NCBI RefSeq assembly: GCF_008065375.1 | Contig: NZ_VJYI01000002.1 | Coordinates: 806,001 to 870,000 of the forward strand | Origin: Nonomuraea sp. SYSU D8015 | Lineage (GTDB): Bacteria > Actinomycetota > Actinomycetes > Streptosporangiales > Streptosporangiaceae | Direction: 5' to 3' | DNA: 64,000 nucleotides | Translations under genes and position numbers: made by a program | Shown: positions 16,596 through 25,531 of the stretch, in pieces | How the letters are laid out: the number at the start of each line of letters is the position of its first letter | Numbering within the stretch: the stretch's first letter is position 1 | The notes under the pieces: generated by a model | Told to the model about the DNA's origin: nothing | What the model saw: the letters and a program-made list of their open reading frames with translations, nothing else | Database searches by the model: none

Positions 16596-19500
16596 TCAGG
16601 ACTCGACGACGGCCCCGGCGGCGGGCCCGCTGACGGACTTGGCGTCGGGGATGCTGTCGAGCAGGACCTTGAGATCGCCGGCCTCGGGCGCGCCGAGCCT
16701 GGAGAAGATCTCGAAAGCCTGCCGTAGGCAGTCCGAGCTCCTCGTCACGCTGCCCAGGCCGCGCAGGGCCTTGCCCAGCACGGTGAGCGACAGCGCCTCG
16801 CCGTACGGGTGGCCGATCTCGCGGGAGACCACCAGAGCCTGCTCGGCGTGGCGTACGGCGTCGGGATAGCGCTCGGCCGCGATGAAGGTCTCGGCCAGCC
16901 TGGAGCACACCCGCTGCTCCCAGACCCGCTGCTTGCTGGCCCGGAAGAAGGCCAGGCACTCGGCGTGGTGGTGCACCGCCTCGGTGAGGCGGCCCACCCG
17001 CGACAGGACGATGCCGAGGTGATAGCGGGCACGCGCGGTGCCGGCGCCGCTGCCGATCTCGGTGAAGATCGCCAAGCCCTTCTCCGCCGCCGCGATGGCG
17101 TCCTCGGGACGGCCGAGCCCCAGGTGGTCGCGGGCCGAGTAGCTGAGGACCAGAGCCTCGCCGGCCGGCACGCCGTTCTCGCGGTAGAAGCCCATCGCCG
17201 CGTCGAACAGGGAGAGCGCCTCGGTGTGGCGGCGCTGCCGGCCCACGACGACGGCCAGGGCGTTGAGCACCTCGCCCATGACGATCTTCTCGCCGCGCCG
17301 GCGCGACAGCTCGTGCACCCGCCTGAAGTGCTCCTCGGCCTCCTTCAGCTGATTGCCGGCGAACAGCACCCGGCCCAGCACGTAGCGGGAGCGCAGCTCG
17401 CCGGCCTCGTCGCCGATGCTCTGCGCGGCGGCCAGCACGGCGCGGGTGCCCTGGTCGAACTCGCGCGTGTGCGTGCCGGACTCCAGCAGCGGCTCCATCG
17501 CCACCAGCAGGTCGGCGGCGGGCAGGAGCTGCTCGCCGGTACGGGAGGCCGCCGCGGCCTGGTTGATGGCCGCGAACAGCGAGTCGCCCTCGCTGATCAG
17601 CCACGCCACGGCCTCGTCGGCGGTGCCGAACGTGCGCCCGCTGCCGACCACCACCAGGTTGGCCGGGATCATGCTGCCCTCGTAGGCCAGCCGGTGCGCG
17701 GACTGCGCCGAGGCGAGGTAGAAGCCCAGCAGCCGGCGCAGCGCCAGCGCCCTGGCCTGGGGCCGCTCGGTCTTCTCCAGCGCCCGCCTGGCGAACAGCT
17801 TGAGCAGGTCGTGGAAGCGGTAGCGGCCGGGCGCGGGCGCCTCCAGAAGGCTCGCGTCCACGAGCGACTCCAGCACCTCCTCGGCCTCGAACGTGCTCAA
17901 CGACAGCACGGCGGCCGCGGCCCCCGAGCAGATGTTGGGCCCGTTGGGCAGCGACAGCAGGCGGAAGGCGCGGGCCTGGGCGGGAGTGAGCTGCCCGTAC
18001 CCGAGCGCGAACGTGGCCTCCACGGCCAGGTTGCCCACGCGCATCTCGTCGAGGCGGCGCTGCTCGTCGGCCAGCCTGGGCACCAGCGAGGCGACCGTCC
18101 ACGAGGGCCGCGCGGCCAGCCTGGCGGCCACGATCCGCACCGCCAGCGGCAGGAAACCGCACGCGGCCACCACGTCCATGGCCGCGCCGTGCTCGGCCGC
18201 CACCCGCTCGGGGCCGGCCACTGCCGCGAACAGCGACAGCGCCTCGCCCGGCTCCATCACGTCCAGGTCGATCAGCCTGGCGGAGGGCAGGTCGGCCAGC
18301 TTGACCCGGCTGGTGACGATGGCCGCGCACCCTGGGGAGCCGGGCAGCAGCGGGCTGACCTGCTGGGCGTCGCGGGCGTTGTCCAGCAGCACCAGGATGC
18401 GCCGCTCGGCCAGAATCGACCGGTACAGCGCCGACCGCTCGGCGAGCCCGTCGGGGATGACGTCCGTAGGGATGCCGAGGGCGCGCAGGAACCCGCCCAG
18501 CGCCGACTCCGGCGCGGTGGTCTCGTCGGTGTAGCCACGCAGGTCGGCATAGAGCTGGCCGTCGGGGAACACCTCGTCGAGCTGGTGGGCGACGTGGACG
18601 GCCAGCGTGGTCTTGCCGACGCCGCCGATGCCGGAGATCGCCGCGACCGGCACGCCCTCTCCCGAGGACTGGGCCGACAGCAGCGTGCGCAGGCGCGCGG
18701 CCAGTTCCTTGCGGCCGGTGAAGTCGTTGACCGCGGCGGGCAGCTGGGCGGGCTTGGGAAGTTCAGGCGCCTGCGGCTGCTCGTCCTCGTCCGCGGGCTC
18801 GTCCTCCTGGGGGACCTCGGCGGCGGTCAGTGTGGGGTCGGCGGCCAGGATGCGCTGGTGCAGCGCGCTCAGCTCGGGCCCGGGCTCGATGCCGAGCTCG
18901 TCGATCAGCGCCTCGCGGGTCTCGGTGAAGACGTTGAGCGCGTCGCCCTGGCGTCCGCACCGGTAGAGGGCCAGCATGAGCTGGGCGCGCAGCCGCTCGC
19001 GCAGCGGGTGGTCGGCGGTCAGCGCGATCAGCTCGGAGACGATCTTGGCGTGGTTGCCGAGCTCCAGGTCCACGTCCATGAGCGTCTCGACGACGCTGAG
19101 CCGGCGCTCGATCAGCCGGTCGCGCTGGTGCTCGGCGTACGGGCCCACGGTGCCGGCCAGCGGCTCGCCCTCGAACAGCGCGAGCGCGGCGCGCATCCCC
19201 TCGGCTGCCTCGCGCAGCCGGCCGCTCTTGCGCGCGGACTCGGCCTCGGCGATGCCGCGCTCGAACCTGGTCAGATCCAGCGCGCCGTCAGGTAGTCGCA
19301 ACGCGTAGCCGCGGCCGATGGACGTCAGCAGCTCTGGACGCGAGCGGGCGGGCCGGTCGGGCTCGAGCACCGTGCGGAGCCTGGAGACGTAGGTGCGCAG
19401 CGCACCCAGGGCCCGCGGCGGCGCGTCCTCGCCCCAGACGGCGTCGATCATCTCGTTGGGCGTGACCGCTCGCCCCTCGCGTAGGAGCAGCATGCCGAGG

Positions 19501-19610
19501 ATGGACCGCTGCAGCGGGGTGCCCAGATCGAGCTCCCGGCCATCACGCCACGCGCGGACAGGACCGAGCACGGCGAACCGCAGCCCGCCCTCAACGCTCT
19601 GACCAGCCAT
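16596..19610 (-). CDS. AfsR/SARP-type regulator with NB-ARC and TPR domains
   Basis: 1004 residues from ATG 19610, which has GGAG 9 nt upstream; a TTG at 19649 is the alternative. Domains in order: OmpR-type winged helix (about 10-85; LRFAVLGPVRAW, TYVSRLRTVLEP), bacterial transcriptional activator domain (about 105-255), acidic linker, NB-ARC ATPase with Walker A GIGGVGKT (327-334), then TPR repeats to the C-terminus. This is the layout of AfsR, which activates secondary metabolism in Streptomyces. No biosynthetic gene cluster is next to it, so it may be a pleiotropic regulator. Confidence 0.95.
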   Translation of the reverse strand: MAGQSVEGGLRFAVLGPVRAWRDGRELDLGTPLQRSILGMLLLREGRAVTPNEMIDAVWGEDAPPRALGALRTYVSRLRTVLEPDRPARSRPELLTSIGRGYALRLPDGALDLTRFERGIAEAESARKSGRLREAAEGMRAALALFEGEPLAGTVGPYAEHQRDRLIERRLSVVETLMDVDLELGNHAKIVSELIALTADHPLRERLRAQLMLALYRCGRQGDALNVFTETREALIDELGIEPGPELSALHQRILAADPTLTAAEVPQEDEPADEDEQPQAPELPKPAQLPAAVNDFTGRKELAARLRTLLSAQSSGEGVPVAAISGIGGVGKTTLAVHVAHQLDEVFPDGQLYADLRGYTDETTAPESALGGFLRALGIPTDVIPDGLAERSALYRSILAERRILVLLDNARDAQQVSPLLPGSPGCAAIVTSRVKLADLPSARLIDLDVMEPGEALSLFAAVAGPERVAAEHGAAMDVVAACGFLPLAVRIVAARLAARPSWTVASLVPRLADEQRRLDEMRVGNLAVEATFALGYGQLTPAQARAFRLLSLPNGPNICSGAAAAVLSLSTFEAEEVLESLVDASLLEAPAPGRYRFHDLLKLFARRALEKTERPQARALALRRLLGFYLASAQSAHRLAYEGSMIPANLVVVGSGRTFGTADEAVAWLISEGDSLFAAINQAAAASRTGEQLLPAADLLVAMEPLLESGTHTREFDQGTRAVLAAAQSIGDEAGELRSRYVLGRVLFAGNQLKEAEEHFRRVHELSRRRGEKIVMGEVLNALAVVVGRQRRHTEALSLFDAAMGFYRENGVPAGEALVLSYSARDHLGLGRPEDAIAAAEKGLAIFTEIGSGAGTARARYHLGIVLSRVGRLTEAVHHHAECLAFFRASKQRVWEQRVCSRLAETFIAAERYPDAVRHAEQALVVSREIGHPYGEALSLTVLGKALRGLGSVTRSSDCLRQAFEIFSRLGAPEAGDLKVLLDSIPDAKSVSGPAAGAVVES

Positions 19611-19874
19611 GCCGTATGTCTCCAAGCCAATGGAACGTTTTGTTACCAAATGATAGGTCCATGTTTGCTCGTCACCTAGATCCAGGTTTGATCGTTAACT
19701 TGGTCGTTGATCCACCTTTGATCCGGTGTTGAACACGCCCCTGGATGCTGAAGGTCGGCAAGGCATGACACACCACGGGGGCGTGTCATGTAGAGCGCAT
19801 AAATGCGGCGAAAAATACAGGCCCCGCCCGGAAAGTTGGGCGGGGCCTCAGTGGGTTGACTTGGGGACGGGCGC

Positions 19875-20519
19875 TCAGGCTGCCTCGACCAGTCCCATCC
19901 GCATGACCAGTCGCTCCCGTACGAGCGGCCATTCGGAGTTCAGGATCGAGTAGAACGCGGTATCTCGGACCGTGTTGTCGGCGCCTCGGCTATCCGCTCG
20001 CCGCACCCCGTCGAAGTGTGCGCCGAGGGCCTCGATGGCGGCCCGGGACCTGGTGTTGCGTACGTCTGCCTTGAGGGTGATGCGGTGGACGTTCCACGTC
20101 TCGAAGGCGTGCGAGAGCATGAGGAACTTGCTCTCCCGGTTGACCCCTGTGCCCTGGGCGCTGGCGCCCAACCAGGTGTAACCGATGTCGGCCACGGACG
20201 GAATCTCGCCCACCGCACCTCGTGTACCCGGAGGCCAGGGCATGGGGCCCTGCCAGTACTCCAGGTGCATGAGACGGGTGGCACCGACCACGCGGTCGGT
20301 GTTCAGCCACCGGATGGCGAAGGGCAACGTGCGGCCCTCCGCCTGCTCAGCCATGGCGGCCTCCACGTAGGAGACCATCTCGTCCCGTCCATTCGGGACA
20401 CGAGTGAAGGCGTAAGTGGAGCGGTCTTCACTCGCCGCGGCAACCAGGTCATCGACCGCCGCGAGGCTGAGAGGTTCCAGGCGCACAAGGCGCCCGGACA
20501 AGGTGACAAGAGCGGGCAT
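19875..20519 (-). CDS. GNAT family N-acetyltransferase (RimJ/RimL-like)
   Basis: About 214 residues from ATG 20519; an upstream in-frame ATG at 20558 would add 13 residues, and neither has a clear ribosome-binding site. The N-terminus LSGRLVRLEPLSLAAVDDLVAAA, the central IGYTWLGASAQGTGVNRESKFLMLSHAFE (acetyl-CoA loop, here AQGTGVN) and RNTRSRAAIEALGAHFDGVRR are typical of RimJ/RimL-type acetyltransferases. These may modify protein N-termini or small molecules. It stands alone, facing away from the aminotransferase gene's 3' end. Confidence 0.88.
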   Translation of the reverse strand: MPALVTLSGRLVRLEPLSLAAVDDLVAAASEDRSTYAFTRVPNGRDEMVSYVEAAMAEQAEGRTLPFAIRWLNTDRVVGATRLMHLEYWQGPMPWPPGTRGAVGEIPSVADIGYTWLGASAQGTGVNRESKFLMLSHAFETWNVHRITLKADVRNTRSRAAIEALGAHFDGVRRADSRGADNTVRDTAFYSILNSEWPLVRERLVMRMGLVEAA

Positions 20520-20660
20520 GAGCACATGATGGAGGGTGCGCACCGTGCTCGTAACCATGCAGTTGGGAAGATCTTTTGCAGGTTTCTGCAGATTGGGTGT
20601 TTCCGCAGGTCGGAGGCCCCTTTTGGGGGATGGTAAACCGGCTCTTGGGAAAAGATTCGC

Positions 20661-21947
20661 CTAACCGTGACATGGCGTCGGGACGAGCGCCGGGTGGCGT
20701 TCACGCACGGGGCCGTGGCGGACCAGCGAGAGCTCCTTCAGGCCCATCGACAGGAAGTCGAGATTGTCGGCTATCCAGGGCAGTTGGAGCGGGTCCGTGC
20801 TGGTCAGAGCGGTGATGCGCTCTTCGGGCGTCTCGCCGTAGAGGAGGCTGACCGCCACCCGCACCCTTGCGACGGCGGGGTCGTCGCCGAAGGCGTGCCC
20901 GGGCAGGACGCCGATGCCGTGCTCCTCCAGGAGGATCTTGGTGATCTCGGCGGAGCCGCCGAGCCTGAGGTGGCTGAGGTCGGGATAGAGGTAGAAGCCG
21001 CCCTGGGGGACCGGCACGCGGGCGCCGACCTCGGTGAACCTCTCCCACACCGCCCGCGCGACCGTGCCGTGCAGCCGGCGGCTGAGTGCGATGCGTTCGG
21101 TCAGCTCGGGGGGCTCGCTGAAGGCGTACGCCGCGGCCTCCTGCATGGGAGCGGCGGGGGCGGACCAGATCTCACTGGCCACCGCGAGCAGTTGCCTGCG
21201 CAGCGCCTGAGCGCCCGTGGGCAGCCTGGCCACGCCGATGCGCCAGCCGCCCAGCGCCAGGTTCTTGCTCAGCCCGGTGGTGATCACCGTGCGCTCGGGC
21301 GCGAGGTCGGCCGGCGAGACGTACGGCAGGGCCGGGTCGTGCAGCAGGTCCCGGTAGATCTCGTCCGAGATGATCGTCAGATCGAGCTCCCGGGCGACCT
21401 CCACCAGCCGGGTGATGCTCTCCGGTGAGGCCAGGCGGCCCGTCGGGTTGTCGGGCAGCGTGACCAGCACCGAGTTCACGGTCCTGCCCTGCGCCCTGGC
21501 CAGCCGCACCTCGGCGGCCACCAGGTCAGGGTCCGGCACGCCGCCCTCTCCTGGTGGTGCGGGCACCAGGATGGGGCGGGAGCCCACCAATTCGGCCTGC
21601 GCGGCGTAGCTGACCCAGCTGGGCATGGGCAGGACGATGTCTCCGCCGATCGCCAGGATCAGGCCGTACAGCAGAGACTTGCTGCCCGGCCCGCAGACGA
21701 CCAGCTCGGGGTCGGTGACGAGCCCCCGTCGTGTCCAGTAGCCCGCTGCCGCGGCCCGCAACCCGGGCGCCCCCGCGACCGGCCCGTAGCCGTTGCGTTC
21801 TGACGCGGCGGCCAGCTTGTCGCGCAGCGCCGGGTGGACGGGCAGCCCTGCCTCACCGAAGGCCAGGTGCAGCACGCGTTCCCCGGCGCGCCGTCTTCGT
21901 TCGATGTCTTCGTTCGTCGCCAAAGTGGCGGACAAGGTAACGGTCAT
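20661..21947 (-). CDS. Pyridoxal-phosphate-dependent aminotransferase (class I/II)
   Basis: 428 residues from ATG 21947; upstream in-frame codons would run into the LysR gene. Fold-type I residues are clear: Asn167 (PDNPTG), Asp195 and Tyr198 (ISDEIYRD), PLP-binding Lys228 (TTGLSKNLALGGWRIG) and the Arg236 that follows. The C-terminal Arg that binds the substrate carboxylate lies in VARVRVAVS. It is divergent from a LysR regulator 79 nt away that probably controls it. Substrate is not predictable; aspartate/aromatic-type aminotransferases share this pattern. Confidence 0.9.
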   Translation of the reverse strand: MTVTLSATLATNEDIERRRRAGERVLHLAFGEAGLPVHPALRDKLAAASERNGYGPVAGAPGLRAAAAGYWTRRGLVTDPELVVCGPGSKSLLYGLILAIGGDIVLPMPSWVSYAAQAELVGSRPILVPAPPGEGGVPDPDLVAAEVRLARAQGRTVNSVLVTLPDNPTGRLASPESITRLVEVARELDLTIISDEIYRDLLHDPALPYVSPADLAPERTVITTGLSKNLALGGWRIGVARLPTGAQALRRQLLAVASEIWSAPAAPMQEAAAYAFSEPPELTERIALSRRLHGTVARAVWERFTEVGARVPVPQGGFYLYPDLSHLRLGGSAEITKILLEEHGIGVLPGHAFGDDPAVARVRVAVSLLYGETPEERITALTSTDPLQLPWIADNLDFLSMGLKELSLVRHGPVRERHPALVPTPCHG

Positions 21948-22026
21948 GTTTGTCACGTTCCCAGGGTGGTTGGATGAAGGCATCAGGACAAGCGAGGCTT
22001 TTCGTGGGTAGGCATAAGGAATTCCG

Positions 22027-22992
22027 ATGCTCGATCTGAGGCGTTTGACATTGATCTGTGAATTCGCACGTCGAGGCAGCATCGCCGCGACCGCCGCGTC
22101 TCTCGGCTACAGCCCTTCGGCGGTCTCACAACAACTCGTGGCGCTCGAACGTGAGGCGGGCACGGCACTCATCGACCGGACCGCGCGCAGCGCCGAGCTC
22201 ACCGACGCGGGCCGTCGGCTGGTCGCGCACGCCGAGCGCATCCTGTCGATGGTGGAGGAGGCGGAGTCGGACCTGTCCGCCCACGTGGGCACCCCGTCGG
22301 GGCGGGTGACGGTCACCGCGTTCCCGACGGCCGCCGTGGCCTTCGCGCCCGCGCTCGCGCGTTCGCTGCGCCGCCACACCGAGCTGACGCTGCGGCTGCG
22401 GCAGAGCCGGTCCGGGCGCGGCATGCGGGAGGTGCAGTCGGGGGAGGTCGACATCGCGCTCGTGGACGACTGGTACGGGCGCGTGCGCGACAGCGAGAGC
22501 CTGCGGGTCTTCCCGCTGCTGAGCGACCCGCTGGTGCTCGTCGTGCCGCGCAAGCACCGTCTGGCCGATCCCGAGGTGCCGCTCGACCTGCGGGAGCTGC
22601 GTGACGAGCCGTGGATGGCCACGCCGGACGGTGAGCCGTCGCGGCTGGCCGTGGACCGGCTGCTGGTGGACGTGGGCGGCACCCGGCCCACGCCGTGGGA
22701 GTTCGAGGGGCTGGGGACCATACTCTCGCTCGTGGCCAAGGGCATCGGCATCGCCGCCGTGCCCGCGCTCGCGCTGGCGGCGGGGGTGCGCGGGCTCGCC
22801 GTGCGCCAGTTCCCCGGCAACCCGGTCGGGCGCGAGGTGCACGCCGTCGCGCGGGCCTCCAGTGTCCACCGGCCCTCTGTGTCGGTGACGTTGCGGGCAA
22901 TCCACGTGGCCGCCCGCTACATCGCCGCCGACCTCGAGCCGGTGAGCCCGGCCGAACGGCGCCGGCCCGACGACAACCCGCTCGGCGAGTGA
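22027..22992 (+). CDS. LysR family transcriptional regulator
   Basis: 321 residues. N-terminal winged helix at 1-60 ([45 protein letters not shown]) with linker helix, then a periplasmic-binding-type effector domain ([22 protein letters not shown] onward). AAGGA lies 6 nt upstream of the ATG. The divergent neighbour is the aminotransferase gene, the usual target arrangement for LysR proteins. It is followed after 25 nt by rnhB, which probably has its own start signal. Confidence 0.94.
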   Translation: MLDLRRLTLICEFARRGSIAATAASLGYSPSAVSQQLVALEREAGTALIDRTARSAELTDAGRRLVAHAERILSMVEEAESDLSAHVGTPSGRVTVTAFPTAAVAFAPALARSLRRHTELTLRLRQSRSGRGMREVQSGEVDIALVDDWYGRVRDSESLRVFPLLSDPLVLVVPRKHRLADPEVPLDLRELRDEPWMATPDGEPSRLAVDRLLVDVGGTRPTPWEFEGLGTILSLVAKGIGIAAVPALALAAGVRGLAVRQFPGNPVGREVHAVARASSVHRPSVSVTLRAIHVAARYIAADLEPVSPAERRRPDDNPLGE

Positions 22993-23017
22993 GGCGTTGG
23001 CGGTAGCGTCTGCTGTC

Positions 23018-23689
23018 ATGGCGCCGACGTACGACATCGAGCAGCTGCTGCTCTCCCAGCCGAGCACCCGCACGGTCGCGGGCGTCGACGAGGTGGGCCG
23101 CGGCGCGTGGGCCGGGCCTGTCACGGTGTGCGCGGTCGTCACCGACCTGTCCGAGCCGCCGGCGGGGCTGACGGACTCGAAGCAGCTCACCGCGGCCCGG
23201 CGCGGGCCGCTGGCCGCCGAGCTGGCCGCGTGGGCGGCGGGCATCGGGTACGGCGAGGCCACGCACACGGAGATCGACACACTCGGCATGACGGAAGCCC
23301 TGCGGCGGGCCGCCCGGCGTGCCCTGGAGGCGCTCCCGGTGCGCCCGGACGCGGTGATCCTGGACGGCAAGCACGACTACATCGGCGCTCCCTGGCCGGT
23401 GCGCCTGGAGATCAAGGGCGACGCCGCGAGCGTCTCGGTCGCGGCGGCGTCCGTGCTGGCCAAGGTCCGGCGCGACGCCTACATGGCGACTCTGGGCCAC
23501 GACGAGTACGGCCTCGCCGAGAACGCCGGATATCCCTCGCCCGTCCACCAGGAGGCCCTGGCGCGCCTGGGGCCGACCCCGCATCACCGGCTCTCGTGGT
23601 CCTACCTGGACGACCTGCCGCAGTGGCGGCACCTGAAGCACCACCGCGACCCGCTCGCCTGCGAGGGCCAGGCCGCCCTCTTCGGATAG
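23018..23689 (+). CDS. rnhB: Ribonuclease HII
   Basis: Cleaves the RNA strand of RNA-DNA hybrids and single ribonucleotides in DNA. 223 residues from ATG 23018. The catalytic set is visible: Asp24 and Glu25 in [15 protein letters not shown], Asp116 in VILDGKHDY and Asp135 in [22 protein letters not shown]. The C-terminal [18 protein letters not shown] is family-typical. TAGCGT ends 8 nt before the ATG and there is no ribosome-binding site, so the message may be leaderless; a TTG at 22997 is the alternative start. Confidence 0.95.
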   Translation: MAPTYDIEQLLLSQPSTRTVAGVDEVGRGAWAGPVTVCAVVTDLSEPPAGLTDSKQLTAARRGPLAAELAAWAAGIGYGEATHTEIDTLGMTEALRRAARRALEALPVRPDAVILDGKHDYIGAPWPVRLEIKGDAASVSVAAASVLAKVRRDAYMATLGHDEYGLAENAGYPSPVHQEALARLGPTPHHRLSWSYLDDLPQWRHLKHHRDPLACEGQAALFG

Positions 23690-23897
23690 CCCCACGCGGT
23701 CCGGCGGCCATGGCCGGGCTCGCCCGTCCACGCCCACTGGCCTCGCGCTTTTCGCCGGGCCCACCTCCGGGCGGTGTGAGCGGGGCGGGTCCAGGCCGTG
23801 CGCTGTCCTTCGGTCAGGGAGAACGATGCCCGCCAAAGGGCCACCTGCGCTGGGCGCGCATTTCGCCTGATCGCCTCTCCTGCGCCGCTCGGCGTCC

Positions 23898-23921
23898 CAT
23901 ATGACCGGTGGTGGTCACATG
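23898..23921. promoter_or_regulatory. Operator-like inverted repeat
   Basis: CATATGACC (23898-23906) and GGTCACATG (23913-23921) match as an inverted repeat with one mismatch and a 6-bp centre, 143 bp upstream of the oxidoreductase start. A regulator-binding site is possible; no regulator gene is adjacent. Confidence 0.35.
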
Positions 23922-23971
23922 GGGATCGGGCGATCACCCGAAGGACGGGGCTTGGCGTCGGCCGTGGTCGA

Positions 23972-24050
23972 GTGTCCGGTAAGCGGGCGGCGAGGTGGAT
24001 CGGCTTACGGCCGGCGGGGTGTCCGGTAGGCGGGCGGCGAGTGGATCGGC
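23972..24050. repeat. 33-bp direct repeat, two copies
   Basis: GTGTCCGGTAAGCGGGCGGC begins copy one (23972-24004) and GTGTCCGGTAGGCGGGCGGC begins copy two (24019-24050); both continue to a shared TGGATCGGC end, differing by one base and one deletion. The period is 47 bp. The second copy ends just before the CATCAT -10 element of the next gene. Confidence 0.8.
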
Positions 24051-24056
24051 CATCAT
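24051..24056 (+). promoter_or_regulatory. -10 element of leaderless promoter for the second LLM oxidoreductase
   Basis: CATCAT ends exactly 7 nt before GTG 24064 and no ribosome-binding site is present. It lies directly after the second copy of the 33-bp repeat. Confidence 0.4.
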
Positions 24057-24063
24057 CGGGTGG

Positions 24064-25089
24064 GTGCGAATCGGGGTCTTCATCATCGCGGCCCAGTTCC
24101 CCGGCCAGGAGCCGGGGCGGGTGCTGGCCGACGCCGTGGAGCTGGTCGTGGCGGCCGAGGAGGCGGGGTTCGACGACGCCTGGATCGCCGAGCACCACTT
24201 CATGTCCTACGGCGTCTGCCCGTCCGCGATCACGCTGGCGGCCGTCGCCGCCGGACGGACGGCGCGGATCGGGCTCGGCACGGCCGTGAGCGTGCTGTCG
24301 ACGCAGCATCCGGTCGCGCTGGCCGAGCAGGCGGCCATGCTGCACCACCTGTCCGGCGGGCGGTTCACGCTGGGCGTCGGCAGGGGCGGGCCGTGGGTGG
24401 ATCTGGAGGTGTTCGGGACCGGGCTGGAGCGGTTCGAGCGGGGGTTCGCCGAGTCGCTGGACCTCCTGATCGACGCCCTGTCGGCCGGACCGGTCGCCGC
24501 CGACGGCGAGTTCTTCCGCTTCCGCGAGATCCGGATGGTGCCGGAGGCGCGGATGCGGCCCGTGGTCGCGTGCACGTCGGAGCCCACCGTAGCCCTGGCG
24601 GCGGAGCGCGGGCTGCCGATGCTGCTCGGCATGCACATCGGCGACGCGGAGAAGGCGGCGCTGGTCGCGCGGCACGGGTCCGCCGATGGGCATGTCGCGG
24701 CGGCGGTCGGGTACGTGGCCGACTCCACGGCGCAGGCGGTCAGGGAACTCAAGGAGTCGATGCCCAGGTGGCTGAGGCCGGGACTGGCGGGGTACGCGCC
24801 GGTGGACGGCCGCCCGCGGCCCTCGCGCGACGTCGGCGAATACGTGGACCTGCTGACGCGCATCCATCCGGTCGGCTCGGCCGAGCACTGCGCCGAGTCG
24901 ATCCTGCGTACCGCGAAGAACACCGGGATCGAGCATCTCATCCTGATGGTCGAGGGGCTGGGCGACCATCGGCGCACGCTGGAGAACGTGCGGCGGCTCG
25001 GGGCCGAGGTGCTGCCGCTGGTGCGGCGAGCCGGCCTGGCCGGCTCGCCGGGCGGGCTCAGCAGTCCACCAGCTCCGGTTTCTGGTTGA
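24064..25089 (+). CDS. LLM class flavin/F420-dependent oxidoreductase
   Basis: 341 residues from GTG 24064. It belongs to the luciferase-like TIM barrels: RIGVFIIAAQFPGQEPGRVLADAVE, DDAWIAEHHF (the WxxEHH motif of the luciferase-alpha group), RIGLGTAVSVLSTQHPVALAEQAAMLHHLSGGRFTLGVGRGGP. The EHH motif points to the FMN/F420 monooxygenase group. The last 32 nt overlap the 3' end of the convergent SCO5389-like gene. Substrate unknown. It differs clearly from the LLM protein at 5754. Confidence 0.88.
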   Translation: MRIGVFIIAAQFPGQEPGRVLADAVELVVAAEEAGFDDAWIAEHHFMSYGVCPSAITLAAVAAGRTARIGLGTAVSVLSTQHPVALAEQAAMLHHLSGGRFTLGVGRGGPWVDLEVFGTGLERFERGFAESLDLLIDALSAGPVAADGEFFRFREIRMVPEARMRPVVACTSEPTVALAAERGLPMLLGMHIGDAEKAALVARHGSADGHVAAAVGYVADSTAQAVRELKESMPRWLRPGLAGYAPVDGRPRPSRDVGEYVDLLTRIHPVGSAEHCAESILRTAKNTGIEHLILMVEGLGDHRRTLENVRRLGAEVLPLVRRAGLAGSPGGLSSPPAPVSG

Positions 25090-25444
25090 GGATCTGGGCT
25101 CTCGGGGTGACGAAGTCGGCCAGGGCCTTGGCGGCTGCGGGGTCGAAGACCGCGACCCGGTGGCAGTTCTGGAAGGCCAGCCGCACCCCGAAGTGACGCT
25201 CCAGCGCACCGCGCATCGCGTCGCTCGCCAGGCAGCGCAGGAGCTGCCCGCGGGCCTCCTCGGACGGCGGCGGCACCTGGTTGTCGGCGAACTCGGCCCC
25301 GCTGTGCTCACGCTGCTTGACCAGCTCGCTGATCAGCGACCACGCGTAAGGCAGTGAGTCGCGCACGCAGGCGACGAACGCCGCGTCGTCGACCTCACCG
25401 GCTCTGGCCTGGTCGAGCAGATCGTTCGGAACGGTCAGCGACAT
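25058..25444 (-). CDS. Conserved actinobacterial hypothetical protein (SCO5389-like)
   Basis: 128 residues, no known function. The sequence (SLTVPNDLLDQARAGEVDDAAFV, then EFADNQVPPPSEEARGQLLRCLASDAMRGALERHFG and FQNCHRVAVF) resembles from memory a family conserved across actinomycetes, typified by S. coelicolor SCO5389. Two conserved Cys (in RCLASD and FQNCHR) and the ending ELVDC could be functional. ATG 25444 has a strong AGGAGAC ribosome-binding site. No membrane or secretion signal. Confidence 0.75.
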   Translation of the reverse strand: MSLTVPNDLLDQARAGEVDDAAFVACVRDSLPYAWSLISELVKQREHSGAEFADNQVPPPSEEARGQLLRCLASDAMRGALERHFGVRLAFQNCHRVAVFDPAAAKALADFVTPRAQILNQKPELVDC

Positions 25445-25531
25445 GCTGTCTCCTCTCGAAGGGGGTCATTCTTGACGCTAGGTGGAAAGGCGGTGACGCT
25501 CCAGACGCCTCGCGGGGACAGTCATGTGGGG

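Larger units (their letters stand above)
23690..24063. other. 374-bp intergenic region with a direct and an inverted repeat
   Basis: No gene is supported here. The region is GC-rich, with a near-perfect inverted repeat CATATGACC/GGTCACATG (23898-23921, one mismatch, 6-bp spacer) that looks like an operator, and a 33-bp direct repeat next to the start of the following oxidoreductase gene. No strong terminator for rnhB was found. Confidence 0.6.

Noticed and set aside
16325..16727. Short frames on both strands over the 16.3-16.7 kb spacer
   Set aside because: They cross the hairpin and enter the AfsR-like 3' end, with no RBS or homology; the hairpin explains the conserved look.
16809..19295. 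828-residue plus-strand frame opposite the AfsR-like gene
   Set aside because: Shadow of a gene with clear winged-helix, NB-ARC and TPR domains.
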